A DNA stretch of 64,000 nucleotides from Amycolatopsis sp. 195334CR (GCF_017309385.1 NZ_JAFJMJ010000003.1:248001-312000), one strand, 5' to 3'. Counted from the first letter of the stretch, positions 35,752-45,248 are shown. Numbers and translations: made by a program. The notes: generated from the sequence alone by a model not told the origin.

Positions 35752-37220
35752 GCGGCCCCCTCCGTGTTGTCTTCCCCCGGCTCGACCTGCGCGGTCATCA
35801 GCAGCAGGTCCGATCCGCCGAACTCCGGGTCGTCGAGTTCGGTGCCGTCGTCGACGGCCAGCAGCACCCGCCGCTCCCCCTGGCGGATGGCCGCGCCGAC
35901 CTCAGGACCATAGGCGTGCACCGCGCGGAGCGCGACCAGGCGGGGCAGGGACGGGTCCAGCCGGCGCGCCTCCTCGATCAGCCCGGACAGCCGCCGCGGC
36001 ACCTCCGGCAGGGTGAGCAGCTCGTCGGCCTGGCGCCACTGCTCGTCGGAGTAGCGGTCGGTGTCCTCGGCGGGCAGCAGCTCGGGCTCGGGCACCTCGC
36101 CGACCAGCTGGTCGCGTTCGGGTGCCGGGCGCAGCAGCAGCGAGACCAGCGCGGACAGCGACGGCACCACCGGCACGGTCACCCCGATCCCGGCGTGGAA
36201 GTAGCGTCGCATGGGTTCGACCGCGTCGGCCAGCGGCAGTCCCAGGGTGGGCACCAGGAGCTGGCCGAACAGGTCGATCGCGGCGCGCTGCGGCGGGCCG
36301 GAGAACTGCTGGCGGTCCTGTTCGGCCCGGAAGATGGCGCCGGCCGCCTGCAGGCGCGACTGCAGCTGGGTGTGCCGCCGGATGCACTCGCCGACGATGT
36401 CGACCAGCTCGGCCGCGCGGCGCTTGTGCACCGGGTCCTCGGCCTCATCGCGGGCGGCGGTGATGTTCTTCAGGATCGCGTTCTCCGCGCGGAACCGGGA
36501 CTCGATGTGGGTGAGCGCGGAGTCCAGCAGGTCCGGGATCTCCAGTTCCCAGTCGACCGCGCGCACGTCGCGCCGGGTGGCGTCCAGCTTCGCGCGCAGC
36601 GTCTCGCCGTACTGGACGGTGCGGTAGCGGGCCTGCTCGGCGGCGAGCTTGGCGTCGGTCAGCCTGCCGCGGCTGATCAGGTTCTCCAGTTTGACCTCGG
36701 CCGCGATCTGGGCGGACTCGACGTCGGTGTCGAGCGCGCCGACCAGGACGTTGATCGCCTCGTCGGTGGCGCGCAGGTAAACCTCGCCGTCCGGTGCGGC
36801 CAGTTCGACCAGGAGCTTGAAGTCGAAGGCGCGGCGCTGGTAGGCGCCGTCCGAGCCGACCGAGCCGTAGACCCGGCGGAAGCCGCGGTCGGTGGTGCCG
36901 ACGTTGATCAGGTTGTCCAGCACCCAGCGCGCCACCCTGGTGTGCTCGGCGGCGGGCCGGTGCGGGGCCTGCGAGGCGATGAACGGGAGCAGGCGCTCGA
37001 CCACCTGGTGGTGGTCCGCGCCGGTGTCGAAGTCCATCGCGATGGTGACCTGGTCGATGGTGTGCAGCGCGATCTCGGCCATCTGGTAGACGGTGGCGTC
37101 GGCCCAGTCGAGTTTGGCCTTGCGCGCGTCCAGGTCGTGCAGCGGCGCGGTGCAGGCGAGCGCCTTCAGCCGGCGGGTCAGCCCCTCGTCGCCCGCGGTG
37201 ATCAGCTCTTCGGTGTGCAC
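35748..37220 (-). CDS. MksF/JetA-like kleisin candidate of the SMC complex
   Basis: A 490-residue mostly helical protein, first gene of the three-gene SMC operon. N-terminal and C-terminal globular parts flank a long helical middle (~170-290) rich in Glu/Arg/Ala, consistent with a MukF/MksF/JetA kleisin that bridges the SMC heads. No catalytic motif is visible. The GTG at 37220 follows a TAACCT -10 element by 8 bases, so the operon mRNA is probably leaderless. It is divergent from the PPOX gene, 62 bases away. Assignment rests on operon order, size and helical pattern. Confidence 0.68.
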   Translation of the reverse strand: MHTEELITAGDEGLTRRLKALACTAPLHDLDARKAKLDWADATVYQMAEIALHTIDQVTIAMDFDTGADHHQVVERLLPFIASQAPHRPAAEHTRVARWVLDNLINVGTTDRGFRRVYGSVGSDGAYQRRAFDFKLLVELAAPDGEVYLRATDEAINVLVGALDTDVESAQIAAEVKLENLISRGRLTDAKLAAEQARYRTVQYGETLRAKLDATRRDVRAVDWELEIPDLLDSALTHIESRFRAENAILKNITAARDEAEDPVHKRRAAELVDIVGECIRRHTQLQSRLQAAGAIFRAEQDRQQFSGPPQRAAIDLFGQLLVPTLGLPLADAVEPMRRYFHAGIGVTVPVVPSLSALVSLLLRPAPERDQLVGEVPEPELLPAEDTDRYSDEQWRQADELLTLPEVPRRLSGLIEEARRLDPSLPRLVALRAVHAYGPEVGAAIRQGERRVLLAVDDGTELDDPEFGGSDLLLMTAQVEPGEDNTEGAA

Positions 37221-37228
37221 AGCGAGCC

Positions 37229-37234
37229 AGGTTA
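37229..37234 (-). promoter_or_regulatory. -10 element of the SMC (MksBEF-like) operon
   Basis: TAACCT on the minus strand ends 8 bases before the GTG at 37220, with no ribosome site between. It suggests a constitutive leaderless promoter for the operon. Confidence 0.4.
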
Positions 37235-37269
37235 GCCTTTCGCGATGGGCGCGCCAGCGGGCGCATCGG

Positions 37270-37275
37270 TAGCGT
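37270..37275 (+). promoter_or_regulatory. -10 element, leaderless start of the PPOX gene
   Basis: TAGCGT ends 7 bases before ATG 37283. It is back-to-back with the SMC operon promoter in a 62-bp divergent region. Confidence 0.4.
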
Positions 37276-37282
37276 CTGCCCC

Positions 37283-37720
37283 ATGCGCGAGATGAGTAGG
37301 GACGAGTGGTGGGCCTTCGCCGGCGAGGGGACGCGGACGGGCAAGCTGGCGGTGGTGCGGGCGAACGGCGCGCCGCACGTCACGCCGGTGTGGTTCGTGC
37401 TGAACGAGGGGCCCGGTTACGACGAGCTGATCTTCAACACCGGGCGGGATTCGCTCAAGGGCAAGGCGTTCCGCCGGGATCCCCGGCTGTCGCTGTGCGT
37501 GGACGACCAGCGGCCGCCGTACTCGTACCTGCAGTTCACCGCTGAGGCCACGCTGCACGAGGACCTCGACGAAATGCTGGAGTGGGCCACGCGGATCGGG
37601 ACGCGGTACATGGGCGCCGAGCAGGGCGCGGCTTTCGGCAAGCGGAACGCGGTACCCGGCGAGTACCTCGTTCGAGCGAAGATCACCAAGGTACTGGCGC
37701 ACGCGGACGTCGCGGACTGA
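37283..37720 (+). CDS. PPOX-class F420/flavin-dependent oxidoreductase
   Basis: A 145-residue split-barrel protein of the pyridoxamine-5'-phosphate-oxidase-like, actinobacterial F420-binding class. GTGKLAVVRANGAPHVTPVWFV-like strands at the start and ELIFNTGRDSLKGKAFRRDP (cofactor phosphate contact) identify it. Such proteins bind F420, FMN or heme and reduce diverse small molecules; the substrate is unknown. ATG 37283 follows a TAGCGT element by 7 bases. It is divergent from the SMC operon and followed by a 22-bp tandem repeat block. Confidence 0.86.
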   Translation: MREMSRDEWWAFAGEGTRTGKLAVVRANGAPHVTPVWFVLNEGPGYDELIFNTGRDSLKGKAFRRDPRLSLCVDDQRPPYSYLQFTAEATLHEDLDEMLEWATRIGTRYMGAEQGAAFGKRNAVPGEYLVRAKITKVLAHADVAD

Positions 37721-37750
37721 CGGCGGCCACGCACCACTTGGACACGCGGC

Positions 37751-37882
37751 CCGCGCTCGTCAGGAGCGCGGCCCGCGCTCGTTAGCCGCACGATCCGCGC
37801 TCGTCAGAAACGCGGACCGCACTCGTCAGCCACACAGTCCCCGCTCGTCAGGAACGCGGACCGCACCCGCTAGCCGGGCGGC
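37751..37882. repeat. Six 22-bp tandem units, arranged as three 44-bp pairs
   Basis: Cores like CCGCGCTCGTCAG start at 37751, 37773, 37795, 37817, 37839 and 37861, an exact 22-bp period. The 9 bases after the core alternate between two types, so a 44-bp higher-order unit is repeated three times. In the first unit CCGCGCTC and GAGCGCGG form a perfect 8-bp hairpin around GTCAG. Confidence 0.85.
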
Positions 37883-38116
37883 CGCACACCAGCCACCCTT
37901 CCTTGGCGCGATCCGCGCTGGTCAATCGCCGTGACCGCACCGCCTCGCGGCCACCGCTCGCCCCTCCCCAACGGCAGTAGCCGAAGCCGACCGATGGCGG
38001 AGCATCTCCCGAGCGCCTCCCCGGCCAATTCTCCAGCCGCCACCGCCGACCTGCCGCCCGATCGCACCCGTCCGGCCGCTTGCCTTCACCCGATCGAGCG
38101 AGCCTGCTTCGCGCTG

Positions 38117-38130
38117 TGTAAGCGCTTACA
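38117..38130. promoter_or_regulatory. LacI/CcpA-type operator palindrome
   Basis: TGTAAGCGCTTACA is a perfect 14-bp palindrome that fits the catabolite-response (cre) style sequences bound by LacI-family sugar regulators, with the central CG. It ends 7 bases before a TTGACA -35 element driving the secreted dehydrogenase gene. Confidence 0.65.
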
Positions 38131-38137
38131 GCAACCG

Positions 38138-38167
38138 TTGACAGCAAACCGTCTTCCGGTGTGGGAT
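38138..38167 (+). promoter_or_regulatory. Candidate promoter of the secreted sugar-dehydrogenase gene
   Basis: TTGACA (38138-38143) is followed after 18 bp by TGGGAT (38162-38167). The -35 is consensus; the -10 is weak. It is positioned next to the LacI-type operator. Confidence 0.4.
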
Positions 38168-38185
38168 CTCCACGAACCATCGGAC

Positions 38186-38198
38186 AGGAAAGTTTCCT
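38186..38198. promoter_or_regulatory. Second palindrome upstream of the secreted dehydrogenase gene
   Basis: AGGAAA and TTTCCT flank a single G, inside GGAAAGTTTCCTAACC. It lies downstream of the proposed -10 element, about where a transcript would begin, so a bound protein could block transcription. The regulator is unknown. Confidence 0.4.
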
Positions 38199-38257
38199 AA
38201 CCAATTAGCGCCGCCGCAGCTCCGCCCCTCTCCCGACAACGACGTTAGGAGGCTCCA

Positions 38258-40318
38258 GTGAGATTACGGGCATCTCGGGTTCCCCCGGCCCCGCGCGTGC
38301 TCCTGGCCTGCGGCTTGGCCATCACGATCACCCTCACGACCACCACGACCCCGGCGAACGCCGCCCCGGCCGACTACGAGGCCGAGAACGCGCTCGTCTC
38401 GAACGGCGTGGTCGAAAGCAACCACGCCGGCTACTCCGGCAGCGGCTTCGTCAACTACGACAACGCGCCCGGCGGTTACGTCGAGTGGACCGTGCCCTCC
38501 GGCGCCGCCGGTCCGACCGACCTGACCTTCCGCTTCGCCAACGGCACCGCGGCGAACCGCAAGATGGACATCACCGTCGACGGCACCCTGGTCGTCGACG
38601 ACCACGCCTTCCCCGGCACCGGCGCGTGGACCACCTGGCAGACCACCACCATCAAGGCCACCCTGAGCGCCGGCTCGAAGGTTCGCGCGACCGCGGTGAC
38701 CGCCGACGGCGGCCCCAACGTGGACAAGCTGACCGTCGCCGCGACCGACGCCGAAGCGCCCCAGGCCCCGCCGAACCTGCGTTCAACCGGTAAGACACAC
38801 AACAGCGTCTCGCTCGCCTGGGACGCCGCGACCGACAACATCGGCGTCACCGGTTACGACATCTACCAGCACGGACAGCTCATGAAGAGCGTCGCCGCGG
38901 TCGCCACGACGGTCGACGGGCTCACCGCCGACACCACCTACGACTGGACCGTCTTCGCCAAGGACGCCGCGGGCAACATCTCCCCCGCCAGCAACGCCGT
39001 CGCAGTGAAGACCGATCCCGCACCCCCGGACGCCCAGGCGCCGACCGTGCCGGGCACGCTGAGTTCACCCGGCAAGACCGCGACCACCGTCGACCTCGCC
39101 TGGGGCGCCTCCACCGACAACGTGAAGGTCACCGGGTACGACATCTTCCGCGACGGCACCCAGTCCGGTTCCGCCGACGGCGCGGCCACCACGGCGACGG
39201 TCGGCGGGCTGACCACCGGCCAGTCCTACAAGTTCCGCGTCCGCGCCAGGGACGCCGCCGGGAACGTGTCCGGCTTCGGCAACGAGATCACCGTGACCCC
39301 GGCCGCCGGCGGTCCGGCCGGCGTGCCCGACCCCGGCACGGTCACCCAGATCGGCGGTGGCACCGACATCGCCTGGGGACTCGGCTTCCTGCCCGACGGC
39401 TCCGCGATCATCACCGAACGCGAGACCTTCAACGTCTACCGGCTCACCGAGTCCGGCACCCGCACGCCGCTGGGCAAGGTGCCCGGTGCAATGGGCACGA
39501 CCGGCGAAGGCGGCGCACTCGGTGTGGAGGTCTCCCCCACCTTCGCCACCGACGGGTTCATCTTCATCTACCACACCGCGAGCGGCGGAAATCAGCTCGT
39601 GCGCGCGAAGCTGACCGGCAACCAGCTGTCCGGCTGGACCACGCTGCTCGGCGGCGTGCCGAAGAGCAAGTACCACAACGGCGGACGACTGCGGTTCAGC
39701 CCGGACGGCAAGTACCTGTTCATCTCCACCGGTGACGCGCAGAACGGCAGCAACGCGCAGAACCTGAACAACAACGCGGGCAAGATCCTGCGCCTCCACC
39801 CCGACGGCACCATCCCGGCGGACAACCCGTTCCCCGGCAAGGCGATTTGGAGCTACGGCCACCGCAACGTCCAGGGCCTCGACTTCGATTCGAAGGGCAG
39901 GCTGTGGTCCTCGGAGTTCGGCAACTCCAGTCAGGACGAGGTCAACCTGATCACCAAGGGCGGCAACTACGGCTGGCCCGGCTGCGAAGGCACCTCGGGC
40001 AGCTGCTCCGGCACCATCGCGCCGAAGAAGACCTGGTCCACCTCGTCGGCGTCGCCGAGCGGGCTGACCATCATCAACGACCACGTGTTCGTGGCCACCA
40101 CCGTGGGCCAGCGCGTCTACCGGCTGCGGATCGACGCGAACGCGAACCTCGTCGAGCAGAAGGCGTACTTCCAGGGCACGTACAACCGGTTGCGCACGGT
40201 CGAGGTCGATCGCGACGGTGACATCTGGCTGACCACGACCACCGACAAGGACGGCGTGGCGGGCAACGACCGCGTGCTCCACATAGACATCCGGTACGCG
40301 AACGGGCGCACCGGATAA
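38258..40318 (+). CDS. Secreted CBM-FnIII-FnIII-PQQ-type sugar dehydrogenase
   Basis: A 686-residue exported protein. A signal peptide (~1-36, ending near ANAAPADYEAENA) is followed by a CBM6/35-like carbohydrate-binding domain (~38-165), two fibronectin type III domains (~168-255 and ~259-349, with near-identical TDNxxVTGYDI segments) and a glucose/sorbosone dehydrogenase beta-propeller (~355-680, with HNGGRLRFSPDGKYLFISTGD and IWSYGHRNVQGLDFD). It probably oxidises a sugar or oligosaccharide end on polysaccharide, using PQQ taken up from outside; the donor sugar is unknown. GTG 38258 has AGGAGG 5 bases upstream. Two upstream palindromes suggest sugar-responsive repression. Confidence 0.88.
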   Translation: MRLRASRVPPAPRVLLACGLAITITLTTTTTPANAAPADYEAENALVSNGVVESNHAGYSGSGFVNYDNAPGGYVEWTVPSGAAGPTDLTFRFANGTAANRKMDITVDGTLVVDDHAFPGTGAWTTWQTTTIKATLSAGSKVRATAVTADGGPNVDKLTVAATDAEAPQAPPNLRSTGKTHNSVSLAWDAATDNIGVTGYDIYQHGQLMKSVAAVATTVDGLTADTTYDWTVFAKDAAGNISPASNAVAVKTDPAPPDAQAPTVPGTLSSPGKTATTVDLAWGASTDNVKVTGYDIFRDGTQSGSADGAATTATVGGLTTGQSYKFRVRARDAAGNVSGFGNEITVTPAAGGPAGVPDPGTVTQIGGGTDIAWGLGFLPDGSAIITERETFNVYRLTESGTRTPLGKVPGAMGTTGEGGALGVEVSPTFATDGFIFIYHTASGGNQLVRAKLTGNQLSGWTTLLGGVPKSKYHNGGRLRFSPDGKYLFISTGDAQNGSNAQNLNNNAGKILRLHPDGTIPADNPFPGKAIWSYGHRNVQGLDFDSKGRLWSSEFGNSSQDEVNLITKGGNYGWPGCEGTSGSCSGTIAPKKTWSTSSASPSGLTIINDHVFVATTVGQRVYRLRIDANANLVEQKAYFQGTYNRLRTVEVDRDGDIWLTTTTDKDGVAGNDRVLHIDIRYANGRTG

Positions 40319-40324
40319 CCGGTG

Positions 40325-40365
40325 GCGGCTGGGGTGGTTGAGCGGCGGCGGGCCACCCCAGTCGC
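40325..40365. terminator. Hairpin between the secreted dehydrogenase gene and whiA
   Basis: A 13-bp stem (40325-40337 with 40353-40365, one G-U pair) around a 15-base loop separates two convergent genes, so it can end both transcripts. Confidence 0.55.
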
Positions 40366-40373
40366 TTCCCGGG

Positions 40374-41360
40374 TCAGGCTTCTTCTTCGAGCATCTCCGC
40401 GGTGACCGCCGACTCGGTGTCCGGCACGCCGGTCTCGCGGGCCTTCTTGTCGGCCATCGCGAGCAGGCGCCGGATCCGGCCGGCCACCGCGTCCTTGGTC
40501 ATCACCGGGTCGGAGAGCTGGCCCAGTTCCTCCAGCGAGGCCTGCCGGTTGGACAGCCGGAGCTTGCCCGCGGCGAGCAGGTGGTCCGGCGCCGAGTCGC
40601 CGAGGATGTCCAGCGCGCGCTCCACCCGCGCCGCGGCCGCGACGGCGGCGCGCGCCGAGCGCCGCAGGTTCGCGTCGTCGAAGTTCGCCAGCCGGTTCGC
40701 CGTGGCCCGCACCTCGCGGCGCATCCGGCGCTCTTCCCACTGCAGCACGCTCGAATGCGCGCCGAGGCGGGTCAGCAGCGCGCCGATCGCGTCGCCGTCG
40801 CGCACCACCACGCGGTCCGCGCCGCGCACCTCGCGCGACTTCGCCTGGATGCCCAGCCGCCGGGCCGCGCCGACCAGTGCCAGCGCCGCCTCCGGTCCGG
40901 GGCAGGTGACCTCCAAAGAGGACGAACGACCCGGTTCGGTCAGCGAGCCGTGCGCCAGGAAAGCCCCGCGCCAGGCGGCTTCGGCGTCGGCCACCCCGCC
41001 GGACACCACCGCCGCGGGCAGTCCGCGCACCGGCCGCCCGCGCTGGTCGATCAGCCCGGTCTGCCTGGCCAGCCCCTCGCCGTCCTTGACCACGCGCACC
41101 ACGTACCGGGTGCCCTTGCGCAGGCCGCTGGAGGAGATCACGTGCACATCGGACTGGTGCCCGTACAGGTCGTGGATCTCCCGGCGCAGCCGCCGCGCCA
41201 CCGACCCGGTGTCCAGCTCGGCCTCGACCACCACCCGGCCGCCGACGATGTGCAGGCCGCCGGCGAACCGCAGCAGGGAAGCCACCTCCGACCGCCGCGG
41301 CCCGATCTTGGTGATCTCCAGCCGGCTCAGCTCGTCCTTGACCGATGCGGTCATCGCCAT
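40374..41360 (-). CDS. whiA: Sporulation transcription regulator WhiA
   Basis: A 328-residue DNA-binding protein with a degenerate LAGLIDADG-homing-endonuclease N-terminal domain and a C-terminal helix-turn-helix ([25 protein letters not shown]). It begins [16 protein letters not shown], the conserved start. In sporulating actinobacteria WhiA works with WhiB to control septation and chromosome segregation genes; it is also kept in non-sporulating ones. ATG 41360 has GGAGGGGCAGGGG upstream and overlaps the 3' end of yvcK by 10 bases. It is last in uvrC-rapZ-yvcK-whiA. Confidence 0.97.
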   Translation of the reverse strand: MAMTASVKDELSRLEITKIGPRRSEVASLLRFAGGLHIVGGRVVVEAELDTGSVARRLRREIHDLYGHQSDVHVISSSGLRKGTRYVVRVVKDGEGLARQTGLIDQRGRPVRGLPAAVVSGGVADAEAAWRGAFLAHGSLTEPGRSSSLEVTCPGPEAALALVGAARRLGIQAKSREVRGADRVVVRDGDAIGALLTRLGAHSSVLQWEERRMRREVRATANRLANFDDANLRRSARAAVAAAARVERALDILGDSAPDHLLAAGKLRLSNRQASLEELGQLSDPVMTKDAVAGRIRRLLAMADKKARETGVPDTESAVTAEMLEEEA

Positions 41361-42337
41361 CGCCCCTGCCCCTCCTGCTCTGCCTGTTCGCTCCGGCCCG
41401 CCGGGCCGAGAGCCTCTCGCACGCACTTCGCCAGCGCATCCGGATCGTGCCTGCCCGCCACGTCCGGGTCGGCGATGGAGACCAGATGCGCTGTCGCTCC
41501 CAGCTCCGCGGCGGCCTGGCGCAACCGGACCGGGGTCGGTACCCAGTCGCGGTCCGCGACCACCACGTCCACCTTCAGCCGGGGAGCGTGCTCGAAGAGT
41601 ACGTGCAGATGCCGTTCGGGTGAGAAGCCAGCCGTCTCACCCGGTTGCGGGATGAGGTTCAGGATCACCACCTTGGTCGCCTTCGTGCGCACCAGCGCGT
41701 CGTGCAGTCCCGGCACCAGCAGGTGCGGCAGCACGCTGGTGAACCACGATCCGGGGCCGAGGAACACCGCGTCCGCGCCGAGCACCGCGTCCACCGCTTC
41801 GGCGCACGCCGCCGGTGGTTCACCGGGACGACCGGGGTTGCGCAGGGTGATCCGCTTGACCTGACCGGGTGTGCTCGCCACCGCGACCTGACCGCGGATG
41901 CGGCTGACCGCGCCGTTCTCCAGCCCGGTCACCTCCGCCTCGATCTCCAGCGGTTCCGGGCACATCGGCAGCACCCGGCCGGACGCGCCGACCAGCCGGA
42001 CCGCCTCGTCGAGCGCGGCCACCGGATCCCCGAGCACCTCGAACAACCCGGCCAGCAGCAGGTTGCCCACCGCGTGCCCGTTGAGCGCGCCGTGGCCGCC
42101 GAACCGGTGCTGGAACACCTCCGCCCACAGCGTGCCGCCGTCCTCGGTGGCGGTCAGCGCGGCCAGCGCCTGCCGCAGGTCACCGGGCGGCAGCAGGCCC
42201 AGTTCGCGGCGCAGCCGTCCCGACGACCCCCCGTCGTCGGCGACGGTCACCACCGCGGTGACGTCCTCGGTGATCCGCCGCAACGCGGTGAGGGTGGCGT
42301 GCAGGCCGTGCCCGCCACCGAGCGCGACAGCGCGCAA
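41351..42337 (-). CDS. yvcK: Gluconeogenesis factor family protein YvcK (CuvA-like)
   Basis: A 328-residue CofD/UPF0052 family protein that binds UDP-sugars and affects cell shape and growth on gluconeogenic carbon sources. [18 protein letters not shown] is the N-terminal nucleotide-binding loop, and [17 protein letters not shown] and [10 protein letters not shown] are family motifs. The start is set at TTG 42337 because AAGGAG lies 6 bases upstream and homologues begin just before VALGGG; it is 10 bases after the rapZ stop. The 3' end overlaps whiA. Confidence 0.94.
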   Translation of the reverse strand: MRAVALGGGHGLHATLTALRRITEDVTAVVTVADDGGSSGRLRRELGLLPPGDLRQALAALTATEDGGTLWAEVFQHRFGGHGALNGHAVGNLLLAGLFEVLGDPVAALDEAVRLVGASGRVLPMCPEPLEIEAEVTGLENGAVSRIRGQVAVASTPGQVKRITLRNPGRPGEPPAACAEAVDAVLGADAVFLGPGSWFTSVLPHLLVPGLHDALVRTKATKVVILNLIPQPGETAGFSPERHLHVLFEHAPRLKVDVVVADRDWVPTPVRLRQAAAELGATAHLVSIADPDVAGRHDPDALAKCVREALGPAGRSEQAEQEGQGRWR

Positions 42338-42347
42338 AATCCGCTCC

Positions 42348-43244
42348 TTACTCGCGGCCGAGGTCGCGGTGCACGACCTTGACCGCCATACCGTCCTCAT
42401 TGGACAGACGTCGCGCCAGTTCCTCGGACAGGGCGACGCTGCGGTGCTTGCCACCGGTGCAGCCGACGGCGAGGGTCAGGTACCGCTTGCCCTCGCGCTT
42501 GTAGCCGGCGCCGACCAGGCGCAGCAGCTGATGGTAGCGGTCGAGGAACTCCTCGGCGCCCTCCTGGCTGAGCACGTAGTTGCGCACCTCGCCGTCGAGC
42601 CCGGTGTGCTCGCGCAGTTCCGGGATCCAGAACGGGTTCGGCAGGAAGCGCACGTCCATCACCAGGTCGGCGTCCATCGGCAGGCCGTACTTGTAGCCGA
42701 AGGACAGCACGGTGACCCTGGTCTGCGTGCTGGCCTCGGAGCCGAACGCGTCCTCGATCTTCGCGCGCAGCTCGTGCACCGACAGCGCCGAGGTCTCCAG
42801 CACCAGGTCGGCCTCCTCGCGCAACGGCGCCAGCAGCGCGCGCTCGGCGGTGATGCCGTCGGCGAGCCTGCCGTCGCCCTGCATCGGGTGCCCGCGCCGG
42901 ACCGCCTCGAACCGGCGCACCAGCACCGCGTCGGTGGCCTCCAGGAACAGCACCCTCGGCTTGTAGCCGCGGGCGTCGAGGTCCTTGATCACCGAGGCGA
43001 GGTCGTCGGTGAACGCGCGCGAGCGCACGTCCATCACCACCGCGACCTTGGTGATCGCGCCCCTGGCCTGTGCCCCCAGTTCGACCATGGTGGCGATCAG
43101 CTCCGGTGGCAGGTTGTCCACCACGAACCAGCCGAGGTCCTCCAGGCACTTGGCCGCGGTGCTGCGGCCGGCCCCGGACAGCCCGCTGACCACCGCCACC
43201 TCCATCCCGGAGGTGTGCTCCCTGTTCTCCTGCTCCCCGCTCAC
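42348..43244 (-). CDS. rapZ: RNase adapter RapZ / nucleotide-binding protein
   Basis: A 298-residue P-loop protein (UPF0042). Walker A is GLSGAGRST near residue 21, and the C-terminal domain contains [19 protein letters not shown] and [17 protein letters not shown]. In enterobacteria RapZ targets the sRNA GlmZ to RNase E; the actinobacterial role is less clear and may concern nucleotide or cell-envelope signalling. The GTG at 43244 overlaps the uvrC stop by 4 bases, and it precedes yvcK by 10 bases. Confidence 0.95.
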   Translation of the reverse strand: MSGEQENREHTSGMEVAVVSGLSGAGRSTAAKCLEDLGWFVVDNLPPELIATMVELGAQARGAITKVAVVMDVRSRAFTDDLASVIKDLDARGYKPRVLFLEATDAVLVRRFEAVRRGHPMQGDGRLADGITAERALLAPLREEADLVLETSALSVHELRAKIEDAFGSEASTQTRVTVLSFGYKYGLPMDADLVMDVRFLPNPFWIPELREHTGLDGEVRNYVLSQEGAEEFLDRYHQLLRLVGAGYKREGKRYLTLAVGCTGGKHRSVALSEELARRLSNEDGMAVKVVHRDLGRE

Positions 43245-45235
43245 GTGCCCGTTTCCCCTTCTGTGGTGGTGGCCGTGGTGGTGGCGCCCTCCCCGGCCAG
43301 TGCGGCGTGCACCGCCTGCGCGGTGCGCCTGCCGACACCGGGCACTCCCGAGATCTCGTCCACCGTGGCCTGCTTGAGTTTCTTCACCGAACCGAAGTGC
43401 TTGATCAGCGCCGTGCGCCGTGCCTGCCCGAGACCGGGTACACCATCCAAAGCGGACACCTGCAGCCGCTTCGACCGCTTCTCGCGGTGGTACCTGATCG
43501 CGAACCGGTGCGCTTCGTCACGCACGCGTTGCAGAAGGTACAGCGCGTCCGAGGTGCGCGGCAGGATGACCGGGTCCGGATCGGCGGGCAGCCACACCTC
43601 CTCGAGGCGTTTGGCCAGTCCGACCACCGCGACGTCGGTGATGCCGAGCTCGGCGAGCACGTCCGCGGCGGCGGTGGCCTGCGGTCCCGCCCCGTCGACC
43701 ACCAGCAGGTTCGGCGGGTAGGCGAACTTCCGCGGCCGGCCGGTCTCGGGGTCGATGCCGGGCGCCGGGCCCTCCGGCCCGGTCGGGGCGTCGGCATCGG
43801 CGCTCTCGCTGGTTTCCTTCAGATACCGGGCGAACCGCCGTCGCACCACCTCGGCGATCGAGGCGACGTCACCCTCTTCGGCGGCCTCGCGGAGGGCGAA
43901 CCGGCGGTACTCGGACTTGCGCGGCACGCCGTCCTCGAAGACCACCAGCGACGCGACCACGTCGGTCCCGGCGATGTGGCTGATGTCCACGCATTCGATG
44001 CGCAGCGGCGCCGAGTCCAGCGCGAGGTGCTCCTGCAGTTCGGCGAGCGCGGCCGAGCGTGCGGTCAGGTCGCCCGCGCGGCGCAGCTTGTGCTGGGCGA
44101 AGGCCTCCGAAGCGTTGCGGGTGACGGTTTCGGCGAGCGCGCGCTTGTCACCCCGCTGGGGGACCCGCAGCCGCACCTTGGCCCCGCGCAGGCCGGACAG
44201 CCACTCCTCCACCGCTTCGGCCTCGGCGGGCAGTTCGGGCACCAGCACCTCGCGCGGCACCGGCGAGCCGGTGCCGTCCTCACCGGGGTCGAGTTCGGCC
44301 TGTTCGCCGTAGAACTGGGCGATGAACTGCTCGACCAGCGCGGGGACGTCCATCTCCTCGGCCTTGTCGACCACCCAGCCGCGCTGTCCGCGCACCCGGC
44401 CGCCACGCACGTGGAACACCTGGACCGCGGCCTCGAGTTCGTCGTGCGCGAAGGCCACGACGTCGGCGTCGGTGCCGTCGCCGAGCACCACCGCCTGCTT
44501 CTCCATCGCGCGCCGCAGGGCGCCGAGGTCGTCGCGCAGGCGAGCCGCCCGTTCGAACTCCAGTTCCTCGGAGGCCTGCGCCATCTCGCGCTCCAGGCGG
44601 CGCATCATCAGGTCGGTGCGCCCGGCGAGGAAGTCGCAGAAGTCCTCGACGATGCCGCGGTGCTCGTCGGCGGACACGCGGCCGACGCAAGGCGCCGAGC
44701 ACTTGCCGATGTAACCGAGCAGGCACGGCCTGCCGATCTGGGTGTGCCGCCGGAACACCCCGGCCGAGCAGGTGCGCGCCGGGAACACCCGGAGCAGCAG
44801 GTCGAGCGTCTCGCGGATGGCCCACGCGTGCGCGTACGGGCCGAAGTAGCGGACGCCGCGCTTGCGCGCGCCGCGGTAGACGTGCAGCCGGGGGTACTCC
44901 TCGTGCAGGGTCACCGCGAGGACCGGGTAGGTCTTGTCGTCGCGGTAGCGCACGTTGAACCGCGGGTCGAACTCCTTGATCCAGTTGTACTCCAGCTGGA
45001 GTGCCTCGACCTCGGTGCCGACCACGGTCCACTCCACGCTCGCCGCGGTGGTGACCATCTGGCGGGTGCGCGGGTGCAGCCCGGACAGGTCGGCGAAGTA
45101 CGAGTTCAACCGGCTGCGCAGGCTCTTCGCCTTGCCGACGTAGACGACCCGGCGGGTGGAATCGCGGAACTTGTACACGCCGGGGGCGTCGGGAATGCTC
45201 CCCGGCGAAGGGCGGTAGGTCGACGGGTCAGCCAC
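43241..45235 (-). CDS. uvrC: UvrABC system protein C (excinuclease)
   Basis: A 664-residue nucleotide excision repair nuclease. Domains in order: GIY-YIG nuclease ([21 protein letters not shown]), a Cys-rich segment ([20 protein letters not shown]), UVR domain (~200-240), RNase H-like second nuclease ([20 protein letters not shown] and [18 protein letters not shown]) and a C-terminal tandem helix-hairpin-helix. GTG 45235 is chosen because a TAGGCT -10 element ends 7 bases upstream (leaderless) and homologues begin at ADPSTYRP. It is coupled to rapZ. The C-terminal tail is Thr/Ala-rich. Confidence 0.97.
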   Translation of the reverse strand: MADPSTYRPSPGSIPDAPGVYKFRDSTRRVVYVGKAKSLRSRLNSYFADLSGLHPRTRQMVTTAASVEWTVVGTEVEALQLEYNWIKEFDPRFNVRYRDDKTYPVLAVTLHEEYPRLHVYRGARKRGVRYFGPYAHAWAIRETLDLLLRVFPARTCSAGVFRRHTQIGRPCLLGYIGKCSAPCVGRVSADEHRGIVEDFCDFLAGRTDLMMRRLEREMAQASEELEFERAARLRDDLGALRRAMEKQAVVLGDGTDADVVAFAHDELEAAVQVFHVRGGRVRGQRGWVVDKAEEMDVPALVEQFIAQFYGEQAELDPGEDGTGSPVPREVLVPELPAEAEAVEEWLSGLRGAKVRLRVPQRGDKRALAETVTRNASEAFAQHKLRRAGDLTARSAALAELQEHLALDSAPLRIECVDISHIAGTDVVASLVVFEDGVPRKSEYRRFALREAAEEGDVASIAEVVRRRFARYLKETSESADADAPTGPEGPAPGIDPETGRPRKFAYPPNLLVVDGAGPQATAAADVLAELGITDVAVVGLAKRLEEVWLPADPDPVILPRTSDALYLLQRVRDEAHRFAIRYHREKRSKRLQVSALDGVPGLGQARRTALIKHFGSVKKLKQATVDEISGVPGVGRRTAQAVHAALAGEGATTTATTTEGETGT

Positions 45236-45242
45236 GACGACA

Positions 45243-45248
45243 AGCCTA
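45243..45248 (-). promoter_or_regulatory. -10 element, leaderless start of uvrC
   Basis: TAGGCT on the minus strand ends 7 bases before the GTG at 45235; it should drive uvrC-rapZ-yvcK-whiA. Confidence 0.45.

Larger units (their letters stand above)
37721..38257. other. Non-coding region between PPOX gene and secreted dehydrogenase gene (537 bp)
   Basis: No gene is supported. It contains a six-unit 22-bp tandem repeat (37751-37882), a LacI-type palindrome (38117-38130), a candidate promoter (38138-38167) and a second palindrome (38186-38198) just before the secreted protein gene. The stretch 37883-38116 shows nothing recognisable. Confidence 0.6.

Noticed and set aside
25355..40318. Prophage, integrative element or IS origin for the accessory insertion
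   Set aside because: No integrase, transposase, phage structural gene, tRNA gene or flanking direct repeat was seen; only gene content and location suggest acquisition.
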